Assembly: GCA_023055425.1 (NCBI GenBank)
Contig: JALGPY010000006.1
Coordinates: forward strand, 92,353,935 to 92,417,934
Reading direction: 5' to 3'
DNA length: 64,000 nt
DNA from: Linanthus parryae
Lineage: Eukaryota > Streptophyta > Magnoliopsida > Ericales > Polemoniaceae
Part shown: one piece after another, positions 36,701 to 48,610 of the stretch
Numbering within the stretch: position 1 is the stretch's first letter
Layout: every line of letters starts with the position of its first letter
Program-made: the position numbers and the translations under genes
The notes under the pieces: model-generated
Told to the model about the DNA's origin: nothing
Database searches by the model: none
What the model saw: the letters and a program-made list of their open reading frames with translations, nothing else

Positions 36701-39700
36701 CACACGAACAATTTAATATGACATTGATTTCTCATGAGAAGATATAGGGAGTTGGGGACTATCTTCTTATTACTCTTATGCCACCTTTATGGAGGGAGCA
36801 ATGTACGGTTTTTGACACTTTAAGTTATCTTAGTACAGTCAAAGGATTTGTTTTTTCGATGCGTAATAGATGAATAAGTGTGGGTGTGGTGGGGAGGAGG
36901 AGGAGGAGGGGGTGGGGGGGGGGTTGGGGGGCTCAAGCTCAGAGGTTTCTTCCCTGGGCGCAATAGTGTGCTCTTTTAGTTTTGGTTTTTCCTGTCTGGG
37001 CTTCTTTCCTTCTTTAATGAGGTTTTTGTAGCCTTACCTACCAAAAACTGAGGCGGGCGTTGGGGCAGGTGTGGTTGGTTTCATCGACTTCACAATCTTG
37101 AACATGGCGATGCAGGTGTGGCGGGAATGCCACAGTCATTGCTTTATTTATCTGTGAATAAAAATAAAATATATTAGCAGTAGACCATCCATCAGTATAG
37201 ACCATTACTTTCCTAGCATAGCACAGAGGCTAGTGTCACTTGCTGATTACAACCTAATAATTGGAATTGTCTAGCAAATAAACTGACAAAATAATAAATA
37301 AAACTAAGAGAGCAAAGATGCACTCTAGTAGAGAATAGCAAAAAAATAAATAAAAAATCATCTAAAGAGAAGAATTGAAGAGAGTGATAACAAGATAAAT
37401 ATGTTCAAAGAGAAGATAGGCCACCATCCATGTAGAGGGCGATCCTACTGTCAGTATCTTCATTGTTGGCATTGTGCATCAGCATCTTCGTTGTCTGCAC
37501 TAACATTCAATCTCTCTGTTTCTTGGCCCAGTCTGTTACGAAGTGACGAACATAATGTACCTTTTCTCTAAATGATATATCCTCAGAAATGCCAAAGTGA
37601 CTCTGCCTAGGAGTTGTAACAAGTTAAATTGGATTTGCACCTCATCCTCCCCTATGTTTCTCGCCTATAGTTACTGTGTTCACTGCCGAAAATAAACAAA
37701 GTTCCTTTTCTTCGCAATTAACTCTGCATCTTAGTATAAGCGTTCGCAGTTCCTGATCTGCCAACTCCCTTTAAAATTGCTTACTAGAAATATTTTGTAC
37801 AAACTTTGTCTTCCCAGGAAGTCATTGGTAAAGAAATCACCTATGTCCTTATATAGTATGCTTATTAACGATTGCTCGTGTTTCTCTTCAGTCGCTAGTT
37901 GTTATCAGTATGCAGCATGTTTCTACAAAAATAAATAAATACGTAATGTAATAATAATGATAACAACAATAATAATAATATTAATGTGCAGCATGCTGCC
38001 TTTTGCTCAGCTTACTTATAGCTATAATGGGTACACACTAAGCAGGAAGGATAAGACTTGGCAGGATAGGAAGTGGCAAAAGTTTGCTGGATATATCTAA
38101 TCTATCCAACAAATGGTGCGGAAAAAACCCAGAAACTATCCTGTGATTTTCTTTTGCTGAACATAGAGTGCTCCAGTGAGTTCCATCCTGATACAGTTAG
38201 CCAGATGTGTTTGTTTAAAGAAATATTATGTAGTGACTATGAAGCTTAGCATAAATTCTTGTTTGATTTAATCTCTATACATGTTAATGCCTTTTGTTTT
38301 TGTTAAGCTTAGCATAGGTTTACTTTGAAGTCCTATCTCTGTTTTAATGCTTTTTGTTTTAATTATATGTCTCTCCTTGTGTGCTTAACAGGTTATCAAT
38401 GAGAATGAAATTCACAATATTGTCCTATCATATCTTGTGCACACTTGCTATGAAGGTACTGTTGAGTCATTTATTGCTTGTACTGGGATGGATCAACCAG
38501 CAAGTTTACTTCAGGACATGGAGAAAAGAAAACGTGAGTGAAATCATCCTTGTTGCAAAATGAAGGAATTTAAGACTTTGAAGTCTTGCCTTGGATTTTC
38601 TTTAGATTACATTTTAACTTTAGGTTGGTTACATCACACTGATAAAATCATGTTTCCACTGAAGAAGCGAAGTTTTTGGCCTGTAAATTAGTTTACATGA
38701 GAGAAGATATAGCCATGGTTTGTATAGAGCAGATGCCATGGCTGGTTTACACAGGATGAAACTTTTATCAATAGTATTTGAGAGCATAATGTTCTAATAT
38801 GAATCTCAATTTGAAAAGACCCCCAAGTTGTTACTATAGCTCAATCTATGGTGACAAACGGACGGAGGGAACTACATATCTAACTTTTGTAGTCACAATC
38901 AAAGCTAAGCCTGGTTTGCCTACAGAAAAAGTAAGCTTTTGGACCTGGAAGCTGCAAATGTTGTTTTGGGCAAATTCCAATTATAAAAAGTTTGGATAAA
39001 GCTCCCAAGACCCAAGTACATGAACCTTTCAGCTAAATTCTCTGCAGAAAGAGAAAAAACAGCAAAAATAATTGAAAAGAGGTTGGGGTTGGATTAATTT
39101 TATGTTGAATTGTCTTAATTTGTAATACTCTTTGGATGATTTTGAGTCGTCAGTGCCCATCGAGAAATGATGTATAAGTCCACCGATTTGACTCTGTAAG
39201 AAAATACTTATTTATTTTTGTCAAAATTCAGTTTATCATTTGTCATTTGTGGAGACTTCTTGCGATTCTAAACTGTTTTCTGATATGAATGTGAGGTAAT
39301 AGGAATGTAAAGTAGATGATTTTAATTTGGTTAGGACAAAGGGCGTAGGTAGTTATGGGACAGCCTAAGGGGAAGCTGGACCTGGTAGCAATGTGAAAAA
39401 TTGAGGAAGTAGTTGTTTTAAGCTTTTCAATTACCTTGCATGCTGGGCGTGCAAATTGACGTATGTTTTCGATATTGTTGACCTTGAGAAGTCGCACCTC
39501 TTTAGTAATAGTATGTAGTAGAGGTTGACATGTCATGTCAGCAGTGTGCCAAATGAAGCAATAGTTTTCTTCTATGATATGGTAAGCAAAGTGAATAATT
39601 TACTCGTCCAATCAGTCCCCTTAGCATATTAATGATGGTAGATAGTTGCTTGGCTTATTTATGGGGAGGCACAGCATTACCTCTGATGATGGTACTATTA

Positions 39701-41561
39701 TTCTGTATATCTTTTGTCCAGAAATCTATCACTGTGCATTAGATGGAAATGCTCTGAAGGCCATTGAACTGACAGAGCAACTTGCACCAGAATTATTCGA
39801 CAAGAATAAGGACTTGCACTTCGATCTTCTGAGCCTTCACTTTGTTGAGCTTGTCCGTTCGAGGAAATGGTGAGAACATAAGCAATAATTACCTAAATCT
39901 TGCTAACTCTGCACTTTTTTTCTAAAGTTTACATTTATTTGGCAGCACAGAAGCTTTGGAGTTTGCTCAAGACAAGCTGACTCCTTTCAGCAAGGTGCCA
40001 GAATATGTAGTGAAGCTCGAAGTATGTTTCTAGCCAACGTAACTTGTATTGAACTCCTTAGACCATTTGTATAGACCATTGTCTGTAAATGAGTGAAGTG
40101 TATAATTGGTACAGGACTTTATGGCGTTACTAGCTTACGACGAGCCAGAAAAGTCTCCTATGTTTCATTTGCTCAGCTTGGATTATCGGCAGCTTGTGGC
40201 TGATAGCTTGAACAGAGCGATTCTTGGTCGGTTTGAGAATCTTATTCCTTCTCTGTTAAAATCTTCTAGCTTTGCATCTCGTGTATTATCTCTGAGAATC
40301 CATTAGTCTTGTCTGTCTCATCGGTGTCGTATATTGCCTTTAACTTATTACATGAAAATAATCCATTAGTCTCATGTGACTTATTGGTGTAGCAGCGAAT
40401 GCCAACTTACCCAGCTATTCAGCAATGGAAAGGCTGGTACAACAGACTACTGTGGTTGGACAATGCTTGAATCAAGAATCTGGCAAGGTAGCTTGAAGTT
40501 AGTTAGTTCTTTTCCTCGATTGTCTGTTTGTGGTTGATAATGTACTGCTGCTTCTGCTAAATTATTATTCCCATCTGAATTTCTGAAGCGTTCTTGACTA
40601 TCTCATTGAGGTAAACAGCATTCCTGACTGTCTAATTGGAGAAGTTTTCCATGTCAACTCCAGACCAAAAGGGTTATATGTGTATGATCTTTCTTTTATT
40701 TTCTAAACTAGGAAAGGTCCTGTGCTTTGGGGCCTTGTAAGGAAAACTTAATCATGGCGCCTTTTTGTTTTGATCCTACAATCACGACTATAGGCTTGAA
40801 AAATAAAGAACGACTGGTCAAATAATTTTAATGTTGATATGGCAGCAAGGGGGTACCCACAAATTCCCTGCTAGAGTAGTCACTAAAATCCCATTATAAA
40901 GGAAGATAAACCAAGAGAAAGCACTTAAAGGAGTAAGTCCCATCTAACCCAAATGCTCAGTGTGGATCTATATGATCACCATATGAGTTGCATCGTCATA
41001 CATCTGTTTATTATAAAACTTCTTGACCTGTCTGAACTTCCTTCTAGTCATGACATTGGTTTCCACTGTTTGACTTTTTGTTCTTTCCATCATTGTTGAG
41101 GCATTTCATGATACATTTCATCCTTTTTTTTTTTCCTGATGGAATACATTTCATCATTCAATTGAAGAGGTATCACGACATCTCATACTAAATCCACCAA
41201 TCAATATAGCATGGAAAAAAGAACCTCGGGATTTTCTTCTACGATTAACTTCTTGAATGAATAGATGTGGGATGGTCGGATTTAGTAGACGTGGTTATAA
41301 TGGGGTTTTTCTTCTAGCACGACAGCAATCTCCTGGAGTTTCTTAGTAATAATGTACGTCATTCAGAAGCTTGAACCTTCTACTTGGAATCAGGACAGGA
41401 CTGTCAATGCTATCGATTTAGAGGCACAGACATAATCCAGAATGCTAATTGCAGGTTTAGAATTATAGAAGTGTACATGTCAACCTTTGTTCTTATTTAT
41501 GTTTGTGCTTTTGCAGGATGCAGTGACCACATTTTCACTGAAGGATTTCTTGAAGAGCTAG
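30749..41561 (+). CDS. LisH-CTLH-CRA domain protein (GID8/RanBPM-associated type), seven exons
   Basis: Coding exons: 30749-30781, 38392-38533, 39722-39869, 39946-40021, 40115-40226, 40396-40487, 41517-41561. All introns are GT-AG, and the spliced length is 648 bases, giving 215 residues plus TAG. It starts MDVDPRQYENI. A LisH motif follows at about residues 13-45 (HNIVLSYLVHTCY), then CTLH (about 58-108, ALKAIELTEQLAPELF and LHFDLLSLHFVELV), then CRA (about 108-215, CTEALEFAQDKL, LLAYDEPEKSPMFHLLSLDY, ending FSLKDFLKS). It closely resembles the short plant LisH/RanBPM-domain proteins (Arabidopsis AT1G06060 type, named from memory) and GID8 of the CTLH/GID E3 ubiquitin ligase, where such proteins act as scaffold subunits. 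All seven exons keep one open frame, so the gene looks intact. Intron 1 is unusually long (7.6 kb). Ligase membership is inferred from the family. Confidence 0.88.
32242..32266 (+). repeat. G20 homopolymer run
   Basis: Twenty consecutive G, then A and four more G, on the coding strand of the intron. The exact length may be a sequencing artefact, but such a run could form G-quadruplex structures in RNA or DNA. Confidence 0.85.
32555..33345. repeat. GTATCG/CGATAC-rich repeat region
   Basis: Motifs such as ATCGATACTCG, GTATCGACGATACG, CAGATACGATAC and GTATCGTTACGATAC cluster at 32555-32690 and again at 33240-33340, near both ends of a roughly 0.8-kb block. The arrangement resembles the subterminal repeats of a non-autonomous DNA element. 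No clear TIR or target duplication was found. Confidence 0.4.
34387..34514 (+). repeat. 64-bp tandem duplication
   Basis: Two adjacent units (34387-34450, 34451-34514) share AAGTTTTGCCTTTT and GACTGCAGTGTTGTTGTTTT followed by GTGTGGTTTGAG. They differ by a few bases in the middle. No function is evident. Confidence 0.85.
35507..35525 (+). repeat. G19 homopolymer run
   Basis: Nineteen consecutive G on the coding strand of intron 1, preceded by AAAGGA. A second long G-run in the same intron. Confidence 0.8.
36880..36932 (+). repeat. G-rich purine stretch
   Basis: A run of GGTGGGGAGGAGG-type sequence continues into GGGGGTGGGGGGGGGG and TTGGGGGG. There are enough G-tracts for an intramolecular G-quadruplex. 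It is the third G-rich site of intron 1. Confidence 0.75.
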
Positions 41562-42210
41562 ATGGTAGGGGGTGGTACAACGATGCTGATTCAGAATTTG
41601 TGATGGTAGAATGCTTGGTTTTGCAGAAATCACAGGTCACTGTTGGTTGGTCATAATCATCCATGCTTGCATATGTTGTAGAAAGCTTTCTTTTCTTGCA
41701 CATTAGAAAATTTCTCCATCTGTGTGCTGTTGAAATTCACGAAAATATCATTGGCTTCAACAGATGGGCAATTGGTCCTTTTTGCAGAGCAAGACCATAG
41801 TTGATTGACTCGCAGTACTGCTTGTAAATGGTTGTGTATCATGGAGAGTTTTAGCGTATTTGACTGTAATTTTGGGAGTTCCAATTGTCGCGCTTCGTAA
41901 GTAAATTTTCACAGTAAGGATAATGTTAGAGTGAAGTTGCTCTCTATTGATCCCTACCTTCCTTTCCAAGTGTGCTAGCTCATATGTGAATCAATTTCAG
42001 AAATGATCAAACCAGGTTGGATGCCTGAATTCCTATTTGGTGGGGGCTGGGCTTGTCTAATGTATAGAAAGCTTAACAGTATGTTTAGAGGTTTTACGGA
42101 AAAGGTTAACCAATTATTTTGATGAAGCTAATACAGTGATAATTTTCCGTGTTCAAACAACTCAGGTCTAGATAGATAATTATATAATCAAACTCGTGCA
42201 ATAATTTAGT
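41562..42210 (+). other. 3' flank of the LisH-CTLH-CRA gene
   Basis: Likely 3' UTR and downstream sequence after the TAG ending at 41561. No further gene, clear poly-A signal assignment or repeat could be supported. Confidence 0.35.
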
Positions 42211-42214
42211 CAAA

Positions 42215-42620
42215 GTATATCCTTCGGTACAGCTGCACTTTGGGTCAGTTAACTGGACCGTCCCGGTTGAAATCGATCCGATCCGAATTAACTGAATTAT
42301 GGCAACCGTGAACTGAACCGAGAAGATGGAACTGAAATCGAGCACCGAACCGAATTATACCGGTCCCGGTGCGGTCATTAGTAACCGGAACCGAACCGAG
42401 TTCAACCGGAACTGGAACCGATTGGTTTAAACAAAAATGTATACTACGAAACAAAACAAAAAACTGACAACTGGTTAAAGACGAGCAATAACCGGAACCG
42501 AGTACTCGAATAACCAGGTAAAAACGAAAAACCGTTCGGTTTGGTGTTTAGCGGGTTGGTTCCGATTCCGGTTAACCGAAGTTCCAGTTCTAACCATAGG
42601 AGTGCTCCAATTGTGCTATG
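42215..42620. repeat. AACCGG/CCGGTT-rich repeat region
   Basis: Dense short motifs (AACCGAACCG, CCGGAACCG, GGTTCCG, CGGTTAACC) occur in both orientations over 400 bp, the first half mostly one orientation and the far end (about 42530-42590) the other. This resembles a small DNA transposon with repeated subterminal motifs, of a kind common in plants. Termini were not resolved. Confidence 0.45.
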
Positions 42621-42929
42621 AACTTGCACAAGGTGAAATAAACTAGCCAATTGTTTGTTTAGAGTATCTTGGCGCGTCCTCTCTTATTCTTTCTTTAACC
42701 GCTTGGGATCCGTGGTATTTAGGATTTGGAACAAAAATTAGTAATATCTATGTTGCATGGAGAGGAAGCAATATGGATCTATTAAATTAAATACAAACGC
42801 CCCAACACCTAACCGGGTACAAAGTGTGACAGATATGAGAATTATCTTTAGGCTGTGTCCGGAAGCTGAAGGTAAGAAAAATCAAAAGGAAAATAAGACT
42901 AAGTCATGGAAATTATTTTTTTTAAATTG

Positions 42930-43019
42930 TTTTTTGTCCTCCACCGAGTTTGAACCGGGACTTCATGTATGGGCTTCCAACGCTCTACCACTTTTTTTTT
43001 TTTTTTTTTTTTTTTTTTT
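42930..43019 (-). repeat. tRNA-like (pol III promoter-like) segment next to T28
   Basis: On the minus strand, GTGGTAGAGCGTTGG (42991-42977) resembles the D-arm/A-box of a tRNA. GGTTCAAACTC (42956-42946) resembles the B-box, with a CCGGTTCAAACTCGG T-arm-like pairing. An A28 run (T28 on plus, 42992-43019) precedes the A-box side, and the tRNA 5' acceptor part is missing. It could be a SINE scrap or a decayed tRNA-like insert. Confidence 0.4.
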
Positions 43020-43525
43020 CTAGAAAGAAAGTTTGTATTTTATTTAGTAGTGGGTTTTTTGTCTAAATCAAGAGTTATACAAGTATTGAGGGCAACAGAT
43101 AACCCAATAAAAGAAAACAGTACAACCCAAGCCCAAATGAGCTAGGTCACGGGAAGGGGTAGTTGCATCTTTTTGGCACAAAAAATCCTACATTATACTT
43201 CCTCCGTAACCTCTCTTTCTATACGTTTTTCTTTCTGGGACGTAACCTCTCTTTGTCTACGTTTCTTTTTTTGGGCATATTTTTTACACCAAAAAGTCTT
43301 TCACCCTTACCCCACTCACCCCAGTCAATAGCAATTAACCCTACACTATCCCCTTCACAACCACACAAACACAATCAAATAAGATAAGAGAGAGAAAGTC
43401 AGAGAGAGAGAATCTAGAGAGGAGATCGAAGAAGATGAGGAAGAAAGATAGAGAGAAGAAGAAGCCTTGTTCCTGGGCGAGGCATCAACCAGATCCAATC
43501 TCTGTTCATCGGCGAGGCATCAACC

Positions 43526-44007
43526 TGTCAGGAATCGAAGGATTCCTGCCCTAGATTTGAAAGAATTGAGAAGAATTCAGATGAAGAAGAGTAGAATTGG
43601 AGAGAAGATTTAGATAGAAATGGGTTTGTTCATAAAATTCATCATAGACCTGAAATTGATGTTTACATTCTTTATATAATAATGCAACAATTGTAATTAA
43701 CTAAACTTGAGGGCAATAGCATAATAACTAAAAGATAATAATCGCCTCCTCCACTTAAGCCTGCTACGTCAGCAGTGGTGACCCGAAACTGTTGACGTGG
43801 ACCAATGTAGAAGTTGAGAACCCTCGTCATCAAAACGACCTCGTTCCACTTAAGAAGCTCAGGGGAATTTGAATACAACGTTTAGAATATTTAATGTTGG
43901 GATTAAAACCCAGATGGCTCATCCAAGGGCTACTGAAAGAAGTTGGCTTTTACCAAATGAACAGTAAACCTTTGTAGTTCTCTAAACTAGTACCTCCTTT
44001 CATGACA
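43526..44007 (-). repeat. 3' LTR of the gypsy element
   Basis: 482 bp. Compared with the other LTR it has a 9-bp insertion near its left end (after TGTCAGGA) and an inverted block near 43950-43970. The internal side borders a purine-rich polypurine-tract candidate (GAAGGGGAATGCAT on the minus strand, about 44008-44021). Confidence 0.92.
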
Positions 44008-44035
44008 ATGCATTCCCCTTCAGATATTCATGACC

Positions 44036-45447
44036 TCATGAATCAAAATGAGGATATAGGGCCTTGAGAGAATGATATTCCTCCCAGGTGGCCTCTGTAG
44101 GGGCAGTATTAGCCCACTGCACCAAGACCATGACAACAGGCTCATTACCTCTCTTGATCAACTTTCTTTCCAGCACAGCTATTGGCTTCACTAGTACCTG
44201 ACCTTCAGGGCCTACTTTGGGTAGAGTGACATTACTTGTAAGGGCTTGACCCTGAGCCTTCTTAAGCTGGGATACATGGAACACAGGGTGGATCTTAGAC
44301 CCCACTGGTAGTTGCAGTCTGTAAGCTACTTGACGAATTCTTTGAAGTACCTTAAAGGGACCAAAGAACTTAGCAGATAGTTTCAAATTCTTCATGTACT
44401 GCACACTTTATTGCCTGTAAAGTTGAAGTTTTAAGAAGACCATATCATCCACATGAAACTGTCTATCAGTTTTGTTCTTGTTTGCATAATGTTGCATCCT
44501 TTCTTGAGCTTTCTGCAAATTGTCTTTGATGAGAACCATCACCTTCTTCCTTTCTTCTAAGAACTGGTCTATGTCCACATTGCCACTAGAATTGAGCTGA
44601 TGGAAAGAGAGCAGTTTAGGAGCATATCCATACAGTACTTCAAAGGGAGACATCTTCAAGCTTGTGTGATGAGAAGTATTATACCAAAATTCAGCCAAGG
44701 GAAGCCACATTGACAATTTGTGAGGTCTGTCAGAAGTCATCCATCTGAGATAGTTTTATAAACATTGATTTAGTCTTTCAGTTTGGCCATCTGTTTGGGG
44801 GTGGTAGGCACTAGTAAAATGCAATTTAGTACCCAAAGCCTTGAATAATGAATTCCAAAACTGACTCAGAAATATGGTATCCCTGTCAGTCACAATGGTG
44901 TCAGGTAGACCATGAAGCTTGTGTATGTGATTAAGAAATATCTGGGCTACCTCAGCAGCTGTGTAGGGGTGATTAATGGCAAGAAATGCCCATATTTAGA
45001 GTACCTGTCTACTACCACCAAAATGGTGGTTTTCCCATCTTATTTAGGAAGACCTTCCACAAAATCCATGCTTATATGAGTCCATGGAGTCTCAGTTATG
45101 GGTAGAGGTTGTAGGAGTCCAGGGTAGGGTACATGTTCCACTTTCATTATTTGGCACACATCACATAGTTGAACCCACTCCTTCACAACTTTGTGCATTC
45201 CTTCCCAGAAGAAAACTGTAGCTAGCCTTTTGTAGGTGCCTTGGATGCCAGAGTGACCTCCTACTCCACTATTGTGCATCTCTTTAATGAGTGCTAGTCT
45301 TAGGGTACCATGGGATCCAACATAAATGGTATTGTTCTTCTTGATCATGCCATTCTTGACCTGGAATTCACCACCCAGATCAGGTGTCACTGTTAGCTGA
45401 CTTAACATCTCTTGAGCCCAGTCATCACCCTCATAAGTCTTTATCAC
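44036..45447 (-). pseudogene. Gypsy integrase with chromodomain-like C-terminus
   Basis: Positions 45447-45040 encode the zinc-binding N-terminal part (HNSGVGGHSGIQGTYKRL, then CDVCQIMK) and the start of the catalytic core (WTHISMDFVEGLPK). The next piece (about 45040-44760) is frame-broken. Positions 44740-44408 encode WLPLAEFWYNTSHHTS and PFEVLYGYAP. Positions 44404-44036 encode the GPFKVLQRI and KIHPVFHVSQLKKA segments and end with VLVQWANTAPTEATWEEYH, a chromodomain-type motif. Integrase inserts the cDNA into the host genome; the chromodomain of this group steers it to chromatin. Stops at 45039, 44757 and 44407 and frame changes disable it. Confidence 0.88.
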
Positions 45448-45607
45448 TTCCTCAACCTAGTGTGGAGTAATTGAAGTGACAGCCAAGCATTGACCTGCAT
45501 TCTCATCTACCCTTGTTTCTGAGTGTGAATCCATCCTAGAGAGAGCATCTGCAGATGTATTCAACTTCCCAGGTTTGAAGATGATTTCAAAGTCCAACCC
45601 CATCAAC

Positions 45608-46924
45608 TCACTTAGCCATTTTTGTTGCAATAAGAGTACTAACCTTCTGTCCCAATAAGAACTTCAAACTATAATGGTCAGTCCTTATTTGGAATTTGTC
45701 AATCTCTAAGTAGGATCTCAATTTCTTGAATGCTTGAACAAGGGACAAAAGTTCCTTCTCATAAGTAGATAGACCCAAATGCTTATCAGCCAAGGACTTG
45801 CTAAAGTAAGCAATAGGTCTTCCCTCTTGCATTAAAACTGCTCCTAATCCTTTGTAGCAAGCATCTGTCTCAATGTCAAACACTTTATAAAAATCAGGCA
45901 AGGCCAGGGGTGTGGCACATAGCTTCCTTGAGGGTGTCAAAAGCTCTTTGTGCTTCTTCTCCCCAGCCAAAAGCCCCCTTTTCTGAGGAGTTGAGTTAGG
46001 GGTCTTGCAATAATTCCATATCCTTGGACAAACCTCCTGTAGTAACCTGTGAGCCCCAAAAACCCTCTCAATCCTTTAATGTTCACTGGTGGAGGCCAGT
46101 CTTTCATGGATTGTATCTTTGTAGGGTCAGCTTGTACTCCTTCTCCACTAATCAAGTGCCCTAAGTACTCCACTGTAGTTTGTAGGAAGGTGCATTTAGA
46201 AAGCTTTTGCATACAACTCATGTGTGAGTAATAACTCCAAGGTTAAGTTCAAGTGCTCAAGGTGTTCCTCCAAGGTTTTGCTATATATGAGTATGTCATC
46301 AAAGAAAACTAGCAAAAACTTTTTTAAATAAGGTTGAAACACCTGATTCATGAGTGCTTGAAAGGTGGCTGGTGCATTACTAAGGCCAAATGGCATCACC
46401 TTGAATTCATACAACCATTGGTGTGTTCTAAAAGCTGTCTTGTGGGTGTCTTCTTCTGCCATCCTTATTTGGTGATAACCAGATCTTAAGTCAAGCTTAG
46501 AAAAGTAATAGGCTCCATGTAGCTCCTCTAGTAGTTCATCAATAACTGGAATGGGGAATTTATTCTTCACAGTCAACTCATTTAAACCCCTATAATCAAC
46601 ACAGAATCTCCATGAACCATCTTTTTTCTTGACTAGCAGAACTGGACAAGCAAAAGAACTTGTGCTATGTTGAATAACCCCATTTTCCTGCATCTCTTGT
46701 ACTAGATTTTCAATTTCACTTTTCTGAACATGAGGGTACTTGTAAGGTCTAAAAAAAACAGGGTTGGCATTTGGTTTGAGAGGAATGTAATGATCTTGTT
46801 CCCTTTTTAGTGGCAGCTTCTTGGGTTCCGTGAAAAGGGTAGGGTAATTTTGTAGAATGGCTTCCACTTCCTGGGGTATCTCTTTAGCTGATTTGTGCTC
46901 TTGAATGATGTATAAGTTGCCCAC
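45608..46924 (-). pseudogene. Gypsy reverse transcriptase and RNase H
   Basis: Positions 46924-46196 encode the reverse transcriptase with LPLKREQDHYIPLKP, LLVKKKDGSWRFCVDYRGLN, FSKLDLRSGYHQIRM and the catalytic VFFDDILIYSK (about 46310-46270). A frameshift near 46200 moves the thumb region (VEYLGHLISGEGVQADPTKI, GFLGLTGYYRRFV) to another frame (46221-45937). The RNase H part (45970-45608) has DIETDACYKGLGAVL, AYFSKSLADKH and RTDHYSLKFLLGQ. The catalytic Asp residues are present in the pieces seen, but the frame breaks prevent a full polyprotein. Confidence 0.9.
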
Positions 46925-46933
46925 AATGACCCC

Positions 46934-48556
46934 TTATTGTCGCTTACAATAAGCTTGAAGTGAGTTGTAATTAGGTGCCTTGTAGTTGCAGTTTGGCTCT
47001 TCTGCAGTAAGTTTCACCTCAGAGTTATTGATGATAATAGTTATGGTTCTGGTGTTGAAGTCCATACACAGTGGGCTGACCTCTTGGAGCCATTGTACCC
47101 CTAACACAATATCACACCCCCTAAGGGAATGACATGCATGTCTGCTACCACCTTGTGTTGTTGTAATTTCAGCTCCACCCTTCTGCACACTTGGTTGCTG
47201 TCCATTTCATTTCCATTTGCTACAACCACTCTCAGTGGTGATGTGTGAGTGTCCTTATTATCCAACTTTGCTGCTGTGCTCTTGTCAATGAAGTTATGGG
47301 TGCTGCCAGAATCAATGAGCACACTTACTTTTCTTCTTCCAATGTAACCAGGCAACCTAATGGTTTGATGTCCCACATTGCCAGTAATGGCATGAAGTGA
47401 GATTTCATCAGCAATCTCAGCTGGGGCATTGTCCATATCAGCTGAATTTCCATCACTTTCTGTAGCTACTGGAGATGTATTGTAGTTGAGATTATCACCT
47501 TCTTCATGATCCTCCATTTCAGCTCCTGTAACTAGGAAGAGCTGAGGCTTCTTACATTTGTGTCCAAGAGTGTAGGGTTCTTCACAAAAATAACATTGCT
47601 TATTTGCTCTTTTTTCTTGCATTTCTGCTGGGGTGAGTTTCTTATAATTTGAGAAACTTGTGGGGTTATTGGAGGTTTTAGACTTGCTGTCCCAATTAAT
47701 GAAACTAGTATTTGGTTTGTAGCTTACAGTATTGGACTTAGACCATCCTTTCATCAGTTGTTGCACATCTTGTAGTACCTCCTTCTTGCCAGTGTTGTAG
47801 TTCACCTCTTGCATTCTGGCCATGGATTTGGCTTCAGATAGATTCTTAGGTCCTAGTAGACACACAACACTCTTAACTCCATTTTGAGTCCACCCAAAAA
47901 ACTTTCAAAAAATACCTCTCACCAGCCCAAGGAAACAATGCCTTAACCCTAGGCCTCAAAGTGTCAAATCTCCTCATATATTCTTGTACTGTGCCTTCTT
48001 GGTTACTTCTCTGAAAATCACCTAACACATTTTCATGTCTTGCTTCCCAAAATTCCTCACATACCCTTTCACTAAATTCTTCCATTGACACCCCTTCAAG
48101 GGTTTCAAACTCCACCCTAAACCAGTCATCAGCCTCATCCACACAATTAAGAGATAGTAAAATCAGCTTCTGTAAATCATTAAACTGGTGGAGTTGGAAG
48201 TACCTATTAGCCTTGAGTAACCACCCCATAGGGTCAATTCCATCAAATTTTGGAAACTCAATTTTTGGTAGGGGTAATGAACTACAGTGGCTAGTTCTAA
48301 GTAAGTTAGGGTTTATACCTTCCTTCATTTCTGTAGAAGCTTGACCAGTAGAATTGTTGTTACTAGTGGATCCGAGAACTCCCTTCCCTCGATTGCTAGT
48401 TGTAATGGTAGATTGCTCTTGGGGTTGGCCGAGAATCGACTCACTGTGATCCCTATCCTTCTCATTAGCTAGCAAATTGTAACAATTCATTAACTTGCGG
48501 ATCTCTTCTTTCAAACTCCCAATATCATCGAGCTGTGTTAATCGGCCATGAATCAA
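46934..48556 (-). pseudogene. Gypsy gag and protease
   Basis: Positions 48556-47873 encode the capsid-like gag region (LPKIEFPKFDGIDPMGWLLK, FQLHQFNDLQKLILLSLN). A run of T/A near 47900 marks a frameshift. Positions 47865-47101 then carry the zinc knuckle CYFCEEPYTLGHKC (about 47600-47560) and the aspartic protease motif VLIDSGSTHNFID (about 47315-47275). A second frame change near 47125 leads to GCDIVLGVQWLQEVSP (47188-46934 frame), and a stop at 46936-46934 precedes reverse transcriptase. Gag packages RNA, and the protease cuts the polyprotein in working elements. Confidence 0.88.
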
Positions 48557-48595
48557 GTCTTGACCGACTCGGATCTCAGAGAGCAGAGGAAGGTT

Positions 48596-48610
48596 GGATC
48601 TGATACCAAT
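48596..48610 (-). promoter_or_regulatory. Primer-binding site, tRNA-iMet type
   Basis: The minus strand reads TGGTATCAGATCC directly inside the 5' LTR. This differs at one base from the usual plant initiator-Met complement TGGTATCAGAGCC, so minus-strand synthesis was probably primed by tRNA-iMet. Confidence 0.85.

Larger units (their letters stand above)
30782..38391 (+). other. Intron 1 of the LisH-CTLH-CRA gene (7.6 kb)
   Basis: The intron begins GTAAGT and ends at AG before the exon at 38392. It holds G-runs (32242, 35507, about 36880), a GTATCG-type repeat region and a 64-bp tandem. Plus-strand open frames at 33378-33707 (109 codons) and 34628-34972 (114 codons) show no domain I can name. 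Their presence, together with GC-richer sequence at 34550-35000, suggests transposon or gene-fragment insertions, but no boundaries were found. Confidence 0.7.
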
